The notes below the pieces were generated by a model. The model did no database searches, was not told the DNA's origin, and saw only the letters and a program-made list of their open reading frames with translations. Made by a program: the position numbers and the translations under genes. Shown piece by piece: positions 1 through 11,164 of a stretch of DNA of 64,000 bases. Numbering within the stretch: the first letter of the stretch is position 1; every line of letters starts with the position of its first letter. Source of the DNA: Macrostomum hystrix. Its lineage: Eukaryota > Platyhelminthes > Macrostomidae. The DNA lies in assembly GCA_950097015.1 (NCBI GenBank), contig CATNEN010000003.1, forward strand, positions 10,273,501 through 10,337,500. Reading direction: 5' to 3'.

Positions 1-607
1 ATGGAAATGCATAGATATTTCACATTGAGTAAGTATTTAACCATCAATTTACAATTTGCATTTGCCGTTAAACACCTCGGCAATAAGGCGGCAGACTTCA
101 AAGAGTTAAGTGAGAGGCAGATGTGAATTAAACAGAACTACATCGGAGGGGGGATAACAAAGTTGCCCTGGTGAAAGTTAAGTGCAAGTTAGTGTGCGCG
201 TGTTTGGCCTACAGCGGTGACTGGGTCAAATAACTTTTTTCTGGTCAAAGCAATAAATTTTGTTGTGAATGCTTCGTAAAGGCACAGTTGAAAGTTGAAC
301 TGCAATGCACAAAATCTTGGCATAGCTGTTGGTGCTTTTGTGATTATTATCAACAACAATGTCCTCACAATAAATGAACTCAATTCAATACAGCTATTCA
401 TGTATGTTTATAGTACACAGGTGCAAAATACAGCCAAGTCAGTTCGTTATGGTCAGAAAGATGTTTGAATTAAAAATTTATCATTCAATGTGTTTTTAGG
501 TGGATAAATACATCTAATAAAAGTTTCAGTAATGGTTTTATTGCTGATATATTGTAATTTTCTGTAACTACGCTCGTACGCTGCGGAAGCAGAAAAACAT
601 ACGAGAG
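1..607. other. AT-rich non-coding sequence
   Basis: Unique AT-rich sequence before the first tandem array. No splice-bounded exon, RNA gene or repeat structure was recognised. The only 70-codon frame, on the minus strand at 189-401, has no recognisable motif. Confidence 0.5.
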
Positions 608-2118
608 GGAAGAAAATAAAGTAGAAGAGAAGAGAGTGGGTAGAAAAAGAATAGAGGGAAGAGAGTGGTCAGAAAGAGGAGAGAGGAGAGATAGCGGGTA
701 GAGAGAGGAGAGATAGTGGGTAGAGAGAGGAGAGATAGTGGGTAGAGAGAGGAGAGATAGTGGGTAGAGAGAGGAGAGATAGTGGGTAGAGAGAGGAGAG
801 ATAGTGGGTAGAGAGAGGAGAGAGAGTGGATAGAAAGAGGAGAGAGGAGAGATAGTGGGTAGAGAAAGGAGAGATATTGGGTAGAGAGAGGAGAGAGAGT
901 GGGTAGAGAGAGGAGAGATAGTGGGTACAGAGAGGAGAGATAGTGGGTAGAGAGAGGAGAGATAGTGGGTAGAGAGAGAAGAGATACTGGGTAGAGAGAG
1001 GAGAGAGGTGATAGAGGGGGGTAGAAAGAGGAGAGATAGTGGATAGAGAGAGGAGAGAGAGTGGGTAGAGAGAGGAGAGAGAGTGGATTGAAAGAGGAGA
1101 GAGAGTGGATAGAAGGAGGAGAGAGGAGAGATAGTGGGTAGAGAAAGGAGAGATGGTGGGTAGAGAGAGGAGAGATAGTGGGTAGAGAGAGGAGAGAGAG
1201 TGGATTGAAAGAGGAGAGAGAGTGGATAGAAGGAGGAGAGAGGAGAGAGTGGGTAGAAAGAGGAGAGAGGTGATAGAGGGGGGTAGAAAGAGGAGAGATA
1301 GTGGATAGAGAGAGGAGAGAGAGTGGGTAGAGAGAGGAGAGATAGTGGGTAGAGAGAGGAGAGAGAGTGGGTAGAGAGAGGAGAGATAGTGGGTAGAGAG
1401 AGGAGAGATAGTGGGTAGAGAGAGGAGAGATAGTGGGTAGAGAGAGGAGAGATAGTGGGTAGAGAGAGGAGAGATAGTGGGTAGAGAGAGAAGAAAGAGT
1501 GGATAGAAAGAGGAGAGAGGAGAGATAGTGGGTAGAGAAAGGAGAGATAGTGGGTAGAGAGAGGAGAGAGAGTGGATAGAAAGAGGAGAGAGGAGAGATA
1601 GTGGGTAGAGAAAGGAGAGATAGTGGGTAGAGAGAGGAGAGAGAGTGGATAGAAAGAGGATAGAGGAGAGATAGTGGGTAGAGAAAGGAGAGATGGTGGG
1701 TAGAGAGAGGAGAGATAGTGGGTAGAGAGAGGAGAGATAGTGGGTAGAGAGAGGAGAGATAGTGGGTAGAGAGAGGAGAGATAGTGGGTAGAGAGAGGAG
1801 AGATAGTGGGTAGAGAGAGGAGAGAGAGTGGGTAGAGAGAGGAGAGATGGTGGGTAGAGAGAGGAGTGAGAGTGGGTAGAGAGAGGAGAGAGGAGAGATA
1901 GTGGGTAGAGAGAGGAGAGAGAGTGGGTAGAGTGAGGAGAGAGAGTGGGTAGAGAGAGGAGAGATGGTGGGTAGAGAGAGGAGAGAGAGTGGGTAGAGAG
2001 AGGAGAGAAAGTGGGTAGAGTGAGGAGAGAGAGTGGGTAGAGAGAGGAGAGAGGAGAGATAGTGGATAGAGAGAGGAGAGAGAGTGGGTAGAGTGAGGAG
2101 AGAGAGTGGGTAGAGAGT
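608..2118 (+). repeat. 22-bp purine-rich minisatellite
   Basis: Tandem array whose core is gagagatagtgggtagagag (unit 22 bp), with recurrent variants (agagagtggg, gatggtggg, gtgaggag). Some stretches alternate with longer units containing gaaagaggagagagg. The plus strand is strongly purine-biased. No gene overlaps it. Confidence 0.95.
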
Positions 2119-2629
2119 TAGGAAATAGCTCGTAGACAGTGCAAGCAGCAGATTTCGCGGGGAAAAGTGAAAGAGATTTGTTTTGTACTGCTATTATTTG
2201 TTTTTATGCCTTAGCAGGGGTCCAAAAATATGCAAGTCAATACTTAAATAGCATTTTCTTACGTGTCACGTTTCACATTAAATTAGCTATAGTCAATTGA
2301 ACAGAGATCCATTTCAATAATTCTTTTTTATTTTCATATTTCAGAAATGCGTTCTACAAACGGATTACTTATTTTCTGAATTTTAGTTCTCTTCTTTGAA
2401 TAAGATATTTAGAAGGGTTTTGGAGCTACAAGAAAAAGATTAATTCGCTGTTAGCGTAATATGATCTAATAATTAATTTAAATGTATCAGTGATGACGTA
2501 CGTTTTCGATATCAGATATTGATTGACTGCTAAAGCGATGAGAACTGGGAAACTTGAGTTGTTGGGGAGTGCAGAATAGTTTAGAAAGCATCAGAGAATA
2601 GGATAGAACAGAGCGAACGAGAGAATGGA
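2119..2629. other. Unique spacer between two arrays
   Basis: AT-rich unique sequence between the 22-bp and 24-bp arrays. No gene or repeat seen. Confidence 0.5.
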
Positions 2630-4311
2630 ATAAAATGGAAGGAAAGGGGAGAGAGTAGAGGAGAGAATAGATGAGAGAGGAGAGGAGAGAATAGATGAGA
2701 GAGCAGAGGAGAGAATAGATGAGAGAGGAGAGGAGAGAATAGATAGAGAGGAGAGGAGAGAATAGATGAGAGAGGAGAGGAGAGAATAGATGAGAGAGCA
2801 GAGGAGAGAATAGATGAGAGAGGAGAGGAGAGAATAGATGAGAGAGGAGAGGAGAGAATATATTAGAGAGGAGAGGAGAGAATAGATGAGAGAGCAGAGG
2901 AGAGAATAGATAAGAGAGGAGAGGAGAGAATAGATGAGAGAGCAGAGGAGAGAATAGATGAGAGAGCAGAGGAGAGAATAGATGAGAGAGCAGAGGAGAG
3001 AATAGATGAGAGAGCAGAGGAGAGAATAGATGAGAGAGCAGAGGAGAGAATAGATGAGAGTGGAGAGGAGAGAATAGATTAGTTGAGAGAGGAGAGGAGA
3101 GAATAGATGAGAGAGCAGAGGAGAGAATAGATGAGAGAGGAGAGGAGAGAATAGATGAGAGATAAGAGGAGAGAATAGATGAGAGAGCAGAGGAGAGGAT
3201 AGATAAGAGAGCAGAGCAGAGGATAGAGGAGAGAGGAGAGGAGAGGATAGAGGAGAGAGGTGAGGATAGAGGAGAGAGGAGAGGATAGATGAGAGAGCAG
3301 AGGAGAGAATAGGTGAGAGAGGAGAGGAGAGGATAGAGGAGAGAGGAGAGGATAGATGAGAGAGGAGAGGAGAGAATAGATGAGAGAGGAGAGGAGAGAA
3401 TAGATGAGAGAGCAGAGGAGAGAATATATGAGTGAGCAGAGGAGAGAATAGATAAGAGAGGAGAGGAGAGAATAGATGAGAGATAAGAGGAGAGAATAGA
3501 TGAGAGAGCAGAGGAGAGGATAGATAAGAGAGCAGAGGAGAGGATAGAGGAGAGAGCAGAGGAGAGGATAGAGGAGAGAGGAGAGGAGAGGATAGAGGAG
3601 AGAGGTGAGGATAGAGGAGAGAGGAGAGGATAGATGAGAGAGGAGAGGAGAGAATAGATGAGAGAGGAGAGGAGAGGATAGAGGAGAGAGGAGAGGATAG
3701 ATGAGAGAGGAGAGGAGAGAATAGATGAGAGAGCAGAGGAGAGAATATATGAGAGAGCAGAGGAGAGAATATATGAGTGAGCAGAGGAGAGAATAGATGA
3801 GAGAGGAGAGGAGAAAATAGATGAGAGAGGAGAGGAGAGAATAGATGAGAGAGGAGAGGAGAGAATAGATGAGAGAGGAGAGGAGAGAATAGATGAGAGA
3901 AGAGAGGAGAGAATAGATGAGAGAGGAGAGGAGAGAATATATGAGAGAGCAGAGGAGAGAATAGATAAGAGAGCAGAGGAGAGGATAGAGGAGAGAGTAG
4001 AGGAGAGAGGAGAGGAGAGGATAGAGGAGAGAGGTGAGGATAGAGGAGAGAGGAGAGGATAGATGAGAGAGGAGAGGAGAGAATAGATGAGAGAGGAGAG
4101 GAGAGGATAGAGGAGAGAGGAGAGGATAGATGAGAGAGGAGAGGAGAGAATCGATGAGAGAGCAGAGGAGAGAATAGATAAGAGAGCAGAGGAGATAATA
4201 GATGAAAGAGCAGAGGAGAGAATAGATGAGAGAGGAGAGGAGAGAATAGATAAGAGAGGAGAGGAGAGAATAGATGAGAGATAAGAGGAGAGAATAGATG
4301 AGAGAGGAGAG
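2630..4311 (+). repeat. 24-bp purine-rich minisatellite
   Basis: Array of units starting aatagatgagag followed by agcagaggagag or aggagaggagag (24 bp). Because 24 is a multiple of three, the minus strand shows long stop-free frames of period eight residues (SLIYSLLC-like). These are composition artefacts. Blocks containing gaggatagaggagagaggtg recur at least three times (about 3230, 3590 and 4010), showing higher-order duplication. Confidence 0.95.
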
Positions 4312-4450
4312 GCTGTTGATCTCCCACAAGGTCATCTATAGGAAATTTTCTACAAAGGTAATGCCTTTCAACTGGGCACTGGTTCTCGCATCCTAAAATA
4401 CTAAGCACCCTGTCTATTCATATTCATAATCGATGTGCTGTTTTTCTCAG

Positions 4451-4553
4451 GCTGTTCAGCGGAAGGCGCCAGTCCCAACTCCGCCAATCCAAAGTTGTTT
4501 CTCGAGTGGTGTTGGGTTTAATTCGATCTACTGGATGTGCCTTCGGTCTGTGG
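4451..4553 (+). CDS. Candidate 5' exon of the neuregulin-like gene (exon -4)
   Basis: A strong acceptor (tgtttttctcag) and a consensus donor (gtaaga) bound 103 nt that are open in frame 0 and end with one spare base. The encoded segment begins AVQRKAPVPTPP. It has no domain I recognise. The support is structural: its phase joins exactly to the exon at 4740, which starts with two bases. It could instead belong to an unrelated transcript. No initiator ATG was identified, so more 5' sequence lies upstream or outside the window. Confidence 0.4.
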
Positions 4554-4739
4554 GTAAGATAATATACTGTAGACGTGTTACAATTGTCTTTGTTGCTTTA
4601 GTTAGACAAGTTAGTCAAAAGTTTGTCAACAATCAATGATTAACAAAAATCTGAACATAGGTAAGTAGAAATTTGTCTACTGATTATAATTTATTTTTTC
4701 CGTATAATCTAAAACGGACTCTGTGTCTTCCTGTCTCAG

Positions 4740-4830
4740 AAAAACAAGCCGACTGCAGCTCCAATATTAACTCGCTTGAAGAAGAAGCCTTGTTGGCTTT
4801 TTTAATCGCTGAAATGGCTTTCCCCGGCAA
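4740..4830 (+). CDS. Candidate exon, neuregulin type II-like N-terminal module (exon -3)
   Basis: The exon follows the acceptor cttcctgtctcag and ends at the donor gtattt, with 2+87+2 nt phasing. It reads (E)KQADCSSNINSLEEEALL and continues to FPG. The pattern Cys-Ser, a helical stretch, then Gly resembles the region before the first NTR-like strand in type II/NRG2-like neuregulins, where a CS..LKS..D.A....V.EGK pattern is usual. That is recall of the family, not an alignment. Its phase matches the exons on both sides (one base from 4553, two bases to 5085). Confidence 0.45.
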
Positions 4831-5084
4831 GTATTTGTCGCTGGAGTCATTCTTTACTAATGACTTTTTTCACTTTCTAATATATTATATGCGCGTATAC
4901 AGTGAATAACTAAACTCCCTGTGTGTCCTTTCGAAGTGCTTTTCGTTCAAACACAGCCTCTTCAATCCCCTTTTTTGGTGGAGGATAAGTCTCCAATGGG
5001 GATTAAAATTTTACACGTGTATAGCAGCGGATATATAGACTTTATAATGGGGCAGTGAATTTGTTATCTTTCTATTTTCTGGAG

Positions 5085-5190
5085 CTTGTTAAAAAGGGGA
5101 ATCAATTATTTGTTTAACGATCAAAAAGTAAGTTCTGAAAAGTACTTTGTAAACGTTGGCCATTTGAGAAATCCTGCATTTGAGTCTGTG
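5085..5190 (+). CDS. Candidate exon with VNVGHLRNPAF motif (GGF-like module, exon -2)
   Basis: After the acceptor ttctattttctggag the exon starts with one base, completing the codon left by 4830. It reads LLKRGINYLFNDQKV, then VNVGHLRNPAFES. In GGF/type II neuregulins a V.LG...HPAF.SC segment is characteristic, so the VG...NPAF match is suggestive. The 3' end is uncertain. I place it before a weak gtgaac donor at 5191. A perfect gtaagt at 5130 is an alternative, and the frame stays open to a TAG at 5284 with an acidic IFLWPK stretch that could also align to the family. Confidence 0.4.
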
Positions 5191-5292
5191 AACATTGATT
5201 ATATTCAGCCATTTTTTAAACTTGATGATGAAGCTCACATTTTTCTATGGCCTAAAATATTTTTTAATTTCTATTTTTTACAATAGGAGGCA

Positions 5293-5897
5293 AAGAACGA
5301 CTCAAACACTACAAAAACTATTCAAACACTTCAATAAACGACTCAAACACTTCAATAAACGACTCAAACACTTCAATAAATGACTCAAACACTTTAATAA
5401 ACGACCCAAAAACTTCAATAAACGACTCAAAAACTTCAATAAACGACTCAAACACTTCAATAAACGACTCAAACACTTCAATAACGACTCAAACACTTCA
5501 ATAAACGACTCAAACACTTCAATAACGACTCAAACACTTCAATAAACGACTCAAACACTTCAATAACGACTCAAACACTTCAATAAACGACTCAAACACT
5601 TCAATAAACGACTCAAACACTTCAATAAACGACTCAAACACTTCAATAAACGACCCAAAAACTTCAATAAACGACCCAAAAACTTCAATAAACGACCCAA
5701 AAACTTCAATAAACGACCCAAAAACTTCAATAAACGACTCAAACACTTCAATAAACGACCCAAAAACTTCAATAAACGACTCAAAAACTTCAATAAACGA
5801 CTCAAAAACTTCAATAAACGACTCAAAAACTTCAATAAACGACTCAAAAACTTCAATAAACGACTCAAGCACTTCAATAACGACTCAAGCGCTTCTC
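5293..5897 (+). repeat. 21-bp minisatellite
   Basis: Array of aataaacgactcaaacact plus two bases (21 bp). Units missing one a (caataacgactc) and cccaaaaa variants are clustered. It starts within about 10 bp of the TAG that closes the 5085 reading frame, so it occupies the start of the following intron if that exon is real. Minus-strand seven-residue FESFIEV frames are artefacts. Confidence 0.95.
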
Positions 5898-6320
5898 TAA
5901 TGACTTAACACAACGTTTGTGAGTGTGCATGTGTGTGTGTGTGACAAACTACTCACAGTTGACTTCTCACGCGAAATCATTTCGCTTTAGTTCTTGCCTG
6001 TAAGCAATTAATCAGTCACTTTTCAGATTCCAGTGGCTTAAGGGTAGTTTTTTTTAGTTTTTGGTTCTACCCAGTTTTTAGCCCCGCCTTTGTACGGGGC
6101 TTTGACGGCATTCACGTTTGACCTCTTGTCACTGATGGTTAGGCGAGCTGTCTAGATCCCCATTAGGTCGATGCACAGCCGCCTCATACAGCTATTTTGT
6201 TAATAAATTATGCAATTTTATTATTATTTTTCTTGACTGGTCGAAATTTTTAACCGGATGTGACACTGTCTGTGAAATCAGTGCTATCAAATTTTCTCCC
6301 ATGCAGTTATATAATTAGTT
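5898..6320. other. Unique spacer with a short (GT)n tract
   Basis: Unique sequence containing a short gtgtgtgtgtg tract near 5930. No exon or RNA gene recognised. Confidence 0.5.
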
Positions 6321-6492
6321 ATGGCTGGACCATTAGGGCATATAATACACTTTTATTCTATCCCTAGGGAAAACACGTTAATAACTGATTACATCCAGTC
6401 AGTTCATATTTGATTTTAGAATATTGCCTAAGATATTAGGGTGTCATTGATTCTATATACCGCTGTAATAACCACTTCTTACAAAAACTAAA
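6321..6492 (+). repeat. Direct repeat, left copy flanking an array
   Basis: This 172-bp segment is nearly identical to 7131-7301 in the same orientation. The few differences include gctgg/gttgg, gcatat/aaaata and a one-base indel in agatattaggg. The two copies bracket the 24-bp array exactly. Confidence 0.95.
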
Positions 6493-7130
6493 GAGAGAAT
6501 ACATGAGAGAGGAGAGGAGAGAATAGAGGAGAGAGGAGAGGAGAGAATAGATGAGAGGAGAGAGAAGAGAATAGATGAGAGGAGAAAGAAGAGAATAGAT
6601 GAGATATAAGAGGAGAGAATAGATGAGATATAAGAGGAGAGAATAGATGAGATATAAGAGGAGAGAATAGATGAGATATAAGAGGAGAGAATAGATGAGA
6701 TATAAGAGGAGAGAATAGATGAGATATAAGAGGAGAGAATAGATGAGATATAAGAGGAGAGAATAGATGAGATATAAGAGGAGAGAATAGATGAGAGAGG
6801 AGAGGAGAGAATCGATGAGAGAAGAGAGGAGAGAATATAGGAGAGAGGAGAGGAGAGAATATAGGAGAGAGGAGAGGAGAGAATATAGGAGAGAGGAGAG
6901 GAGAGAATATAGGAGAGAGGAAAGGAGAGAACATAGGAGAGAGGAGAGAAGAGAATATAGGAGAGAGGAGAGGAGAGAATATAGGAGACAGGATAGGAGA
7001 GAATAGATGAGAGGAGAGGAGAGAATAGATGAGAGGAGAGAGTAGAGAATAGATAAGATATAAGAGGAGAGGATAGATGAGAGATAAGAGGAGAGGAGAG
7101 AATAGATAAGAGGAGAGAGAAGAGAATAGA
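6493..7130 (+). repeat. 24-bp minisatellite with two unit subtypes
   Basis: One subtype is gagatataagaggagagaat plus agat. The other is ataggagagaggagagg plus agagaat. Both are related to the 24-bp array at 2630-4311. The subtypes lie in separate homogeneous blocks. Confidence 0.95.
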
Positions 7131-7301
7131 ATGGTTGGACCATTAGGGAAAATAATACACTTTTATTCTATCCCTAGGGAAAACACGTTAATAACTGATT
7201 ACATCCAGTCAGTTCATATTTGATTTTATAATATTGCCTAAGATATAGGGTGTCATTGATTCTATATACCGCTGTAATAACCACTTCTTACAAAAACTAA
7301 A
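7131..7301 (+). repeat. Direct repeat, right copy flanking an array
   Basis: Second copy of the segment at 6321-6492. Both copies end with acaaaaactaaa before continuing into different sequence. Confidence 0.95.
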
Positions 7302-7545
7302 CTTTACTCAAATCAAACTGAACTCAATTTCCAGGCCGTCTTTCTAATTTAGACCAGAAAAAAATAATTGCATCACAAGTGATGACGTAATAAACAGGAT
7401 TCACGCCCCCTGCCAATGAAAACTTTGCATCCCAAATTCAACAGACAGTCACTGCTGCGCAACATTTAAACTTGCACTTGAATTTTTATTTCCCGATGCA
7501 ACACTCGTGAGTCAAATTCGTGATCTTCCAACCTAATACAAGCCT

Positions 7546-8895
7546 TGCTTCTCACACCCATTCTCACACACACCTCAGATCTCACACCCATTCACACACA
7601 CACCTCATATCTCGCACCCATTCACACACACACCTCATATCTCGCACCCATTCTCACACACACCTCATATCTCGCACCCATTCTCACACACACCTCATAT
7701 CTCGCACCCATTCACACACACACCTCATATCTCGCACCCATTCTCACACACACCTCATATCTCGCACCCATTCTCACACACACCTCATATCTCGCACCCA
7801 TTCTCACACACACCTCATATCTCGCACCCATTCACACACACACCTCATATCTCGCACCCATTCTCACACACACCTCATATCTCGCACCCATTCTCACACA
7901 CACCTCATATCTCGCACCGATTCTCACACACACCTCATATCTCGCACCGATTCTCACACACACCTCATATCTCGCACCCATTCACACACACACCTCATAT
8001 CTCGCACCCATTCTCACACACACCTCATATCTCGCACCCATTCTCACACACACCTCATATCTCGCACCCATTCACACACACACCTCATATCTCGCACCCA
8101 TTCACACACACACCTCATATCTCGCACCCATTCACACACACACCTCATATCTCGCACCCATTCACACACACACCTCATATCTCGCACCCATTCACACACA
8201 CACCTCATATCTCGCACCCATTCACACACACACCTCATATCTCGCACCCATTCTCACACACACCTCATATCTCGCACCCATTCTCACACACACCTCATAT
8301 CTCGCACCGATTCTCACACACACCTCATATCTCGCACCCATTCTCACACACACACCTCATATCTCGCACCCATTCTCACACACACCTCATATCTCGCACC
8401 CATTCTCACACACACCTCATATCTCGCACCCATTCTCATCCACACCTCATATCTCGCACCCATTCTCACACACACCTCATATCTCACACCCATTCTCACA
8501 CACACCATCATATCTCGCACCCATTCTCATCCACACCTCATATCTCACACCCATTCTCATTCACACCTCATATCTCACACCCATTCTCATCCACACCTCA
8601 TGTCTCAATCATTCTCATTCACACCTCATATCTCGCACCCATTCTCATCCACACCTCATATCTCGCACCCATACTCACACACACCTCATATCTCGCACCC
8701 ATACTCACACACACCTCATATCTCGCACCCATTCTCAAACACACCTCATATCTCGCACCCATTCTCACACACACCTCATATCTCGCACCCATTCTCATAC
8801 ACACCTCATATCTCGCACCCATTCTCACACACACCTCATATCTCGCACCCATACTCACACACACCTCATATCTCGCACCCATTCTTATTCACATC
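7546..8895 (+). repeat. 30-bp minisatellite
   Basis: About 45 units of ctcatatctcgcacccattc plus cacacacaca-type sequence (30 bp). The first 800 bp is very homogeneous, with single-base variants (attcaca/attctca, accga/accca). Divergence rises from about 8340, where indels shift the register. Two plus-strand frames of 476 codons arise only because 30 is divisible by three. Confidence 0.95.
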
Positions 8896-9220
8896 TCATT
8901 TCTTCCAACGTTTCTTACTGTTCAGCTGCATTAAAAAACCAGATGTCTAACGGTCATACTATTGTGAAGTCATAATTTTTTACGTATTTTTCAGTTAACT
9001 GAGTACTGCACTTTCAGCTTAAGCTTTTCAACTGTTGGCCGACAAAATTGCTTGTATTCGGAAAAGCTTTTGAAGTGCCGACATTTGAATATCAGAAGGG
9101 GAAATTCTACTTGACTTGACTAGCATTCTGTTGGCCAATATTACTAAACCTTTGGCAAATACTTCCCCCTCCTTTTATCCGCTTTGTCTCACTGCCTTTG
9201 TCCATCTTGTTTGCTTTTAG
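8896..9220. other. Unique spacer ending in an acceptor-like tract
   Basis: Unique sequence. Its last bases (cttgtttgcttttag) form a good acceptor for the candidate exon at 9221. Nothing else recognised. Confidence 0.4.
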
Positions 9221-9433
9221 AGGCTCATACCAGAAGTGCCCGCTGAGATTTTCGGAGAAGAAAACCCTGGCTTCTTTCTCTTTTTGTTAGAGAATTTCTT
9301 ACTTTTTTTGACAAATAATTTTAAAGGAAGGAGAGTCGGCGGGTTGGGGATTTGGGATGAGCTGTGGTCATTGGTTCTCGGATCCGATGGGATGAGTTTG
9401 AGCAGTGAGCGCTGCTGCATTTTTGTTAAATAA
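9221..9433 (+). CDS. Candidate exon, possible neuregulin N-terminal module continuation (exon -1)
   Basis: Phase-0 open frame after the acceptor ttgcttttag, reading RLIPEVPAEIFGEENPGFFL, then FLLENF, and open to a stop at 9431-9433. The acidic stretch followed by aromatic/hydrophobic residues and Glu could correspond to the EDSRYIFFMEP segment of GGF-type neuregulins, and phase 0 fits a donor at 5191. No convincing donor was found, so the true 3' end is unknown. The whole call depends on weak similarity; it may be non-coding. Confidence 0.25.
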   Translation, partial: RLIPEVPAEIFGEENPGFFLFLLENFLLFLTNNFKGRRVGGLGIWDELWSLVLGSDGMSLSSERCCIFVK

Positions 9434-9595
9434 TAATGTAGTTCTAGTTTGAGTGTAGACTCACCATCAGCGTCAGAATTTTGATCTTGTAAAGAAATAA
9501 CAAAATAGCAGAGCCATGGTTGCTGGTCACAGCTTTGCACAGCCCATGGTTGAATTAAAAATCTCTGACGTGACTGTGTTCGCGGGTGAGTCATG

Positions 9596-10190
9596 TTCCT
9601 GTCTAACAGGTTACATTTCTGTCTAACAGGTTACAGTTCTGTCTAACAGGTTACAGTTCTGTCTAACAGGTTACAGTTCTGTCTAACAAGTTACAGTTCT
9701 GTCTAACAGGCTACATTTCTGTCTAACAAGTTACAGTTCTGTCTAACAAGTTACAGTTCTGTCTAACAGGTTACAGTTTTGTCTAACAGGTTACATTTCT
9801 GTCTAACAGGTTACAGTTCTGTCTAACAGGTTACATTTCTGTATAACAGGTTACATTTCTGTCTAACAGGTTACAGTTCTGTTGAACAGATTACAATTCC
9901 GTCTAACAGGTTACAGCTCTGTCTAACAGGTTACAGTTCTGTCTAACAGGTTACATTTCTGTCTAACAGGTTACAGTTCTGTCTAACAGGTTACAGTTCT
10001 GTTTAACAAGTTACAGTTCTGTCTAAAAGGTTACAGTTCTGTCTAACAAGTTACTGTTCTGTCTAACAGGTTACAATTCTGTCTAACAAGTTACAGTTCT
10101 GTCTAACAGGTTACAGTTCTGTCTAACAAGTTACAGTTCTGTCTAACAGGTTACATCTCTGTCTAACAGGTTACAGTTCTGTCTAACAGG
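9596..10190 (+). repeat. 20-bp minisatellite
   Basis: About 30 units of ttctgtctaacaggttacag. Variants include acaag for acagg and acattt for acagtt. The core ctgtctaacaggt also forms the core of the array at 23849-24388. Confidence 0.95.
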
Positions 10191-11164
10191 TAGTTTTCAC
10201 TGTCTAGCCAATTTTGTAATTGGTTGCAAAACAGAATACTTATGTTTTTCAATCTATAATTTTCTTTCGAGAGCTAACAGATTTAGAAATAAATGGTCCA
10301 GCAATTTATCATATAAGTTAGAAAATTGTTGCAGCAATTTAGTTTCCACCCCAAAAGAGACTCTGCTCAAAGCAAAAAAAGAAAATTACAGTAGAAAAAT
10401 TGGCGGAGAAAGCAGATGTTTTTATTCGATACGATTGCTGCAAAGAAGCAATTTTTTTGTTCAGTCGCACAACGACTTTGCATTCGCGCGTACCCAGGTG
10501 TGCTAAATTTTTCCTACAGAGCTAATTACGCGCAGCTTCTCAGATTCTGGCTGTTTGCTTTTCTTTGATCCGGAAAATAACAGCTTTTTTGTTCGCTATA
10601 AACAGATCTCGTAAGCAAGTTTTTTTCTGGCACGATTCAATAATTTTAAGAACAATTTGCTTATATTTCTACTGCTAGTAGTTTCTTGATCGCAACAAAC
10701 TGATTTTTCGATCTGATTTCCCTTTTCCGATTTCTAAATTGACCTTAGTTTATGCTAAATACCTTTAAAAAGTAAACCAGACAGAAATTTTTCAGTTAGA
10801 AAATCTCTAATTCCGTTACCTAATAAACTAACTGTGGCATCAGTCGTGCTTCACCCTCAAAGTTAAGTGGTATAATTATACTATATAATTAAAGCGAATA
10901 ATTATACGCCCGTTAAACTCTACATCCGTTAAAATCTCTATCCGTTAAAATATACATCAGTTGAACTTAAAACTCAAAATTTTCTAATTCTATAAATTTG
11001 AGATCCGTAATGTTCCACATACGTTAAAATCAAAACCTATTTTTCTACATCCTTAAAACTTTAAATCCTTTGAATTCTACTTCCGCTAAATTCTGTCTTA
11101 AAAACTACGAGCGTAAATCTATCTTAATTCCTTAATTCGAGATCCTTAAGTTTTTGTAATACTT
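10191..11164. other. Unique AT-rich sequence with a decayed short repeat
   Basis: Mostly AT-rich unique sequence. Between about 10895 and 11110, words such as acatccgttaaaat and atccgttaaaat recur at irregular 17-25 bp spacing. This looks like a small, diverged tandem array. No gene seen. Confidence 0.5.

Noticed and set aside
2591-4408. 605-codon Leu/Ser-rich frame, apparent repeat protein
   Set aside because: Period-eight artefact of the 24-bp array. A second frame is equally open and both flanks are non-coding.
7520-8975. Two 476-codon His/Thr-rich frames
   Set aside because: Same 30-bp array read in two frames at once. Real repeat proteins use one.
9217-9594. Minus-strand 125-codon frame opposite the 9221 exon candidate
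   Set aside because: No motif, no splice context, and it includes array-edge sequence.
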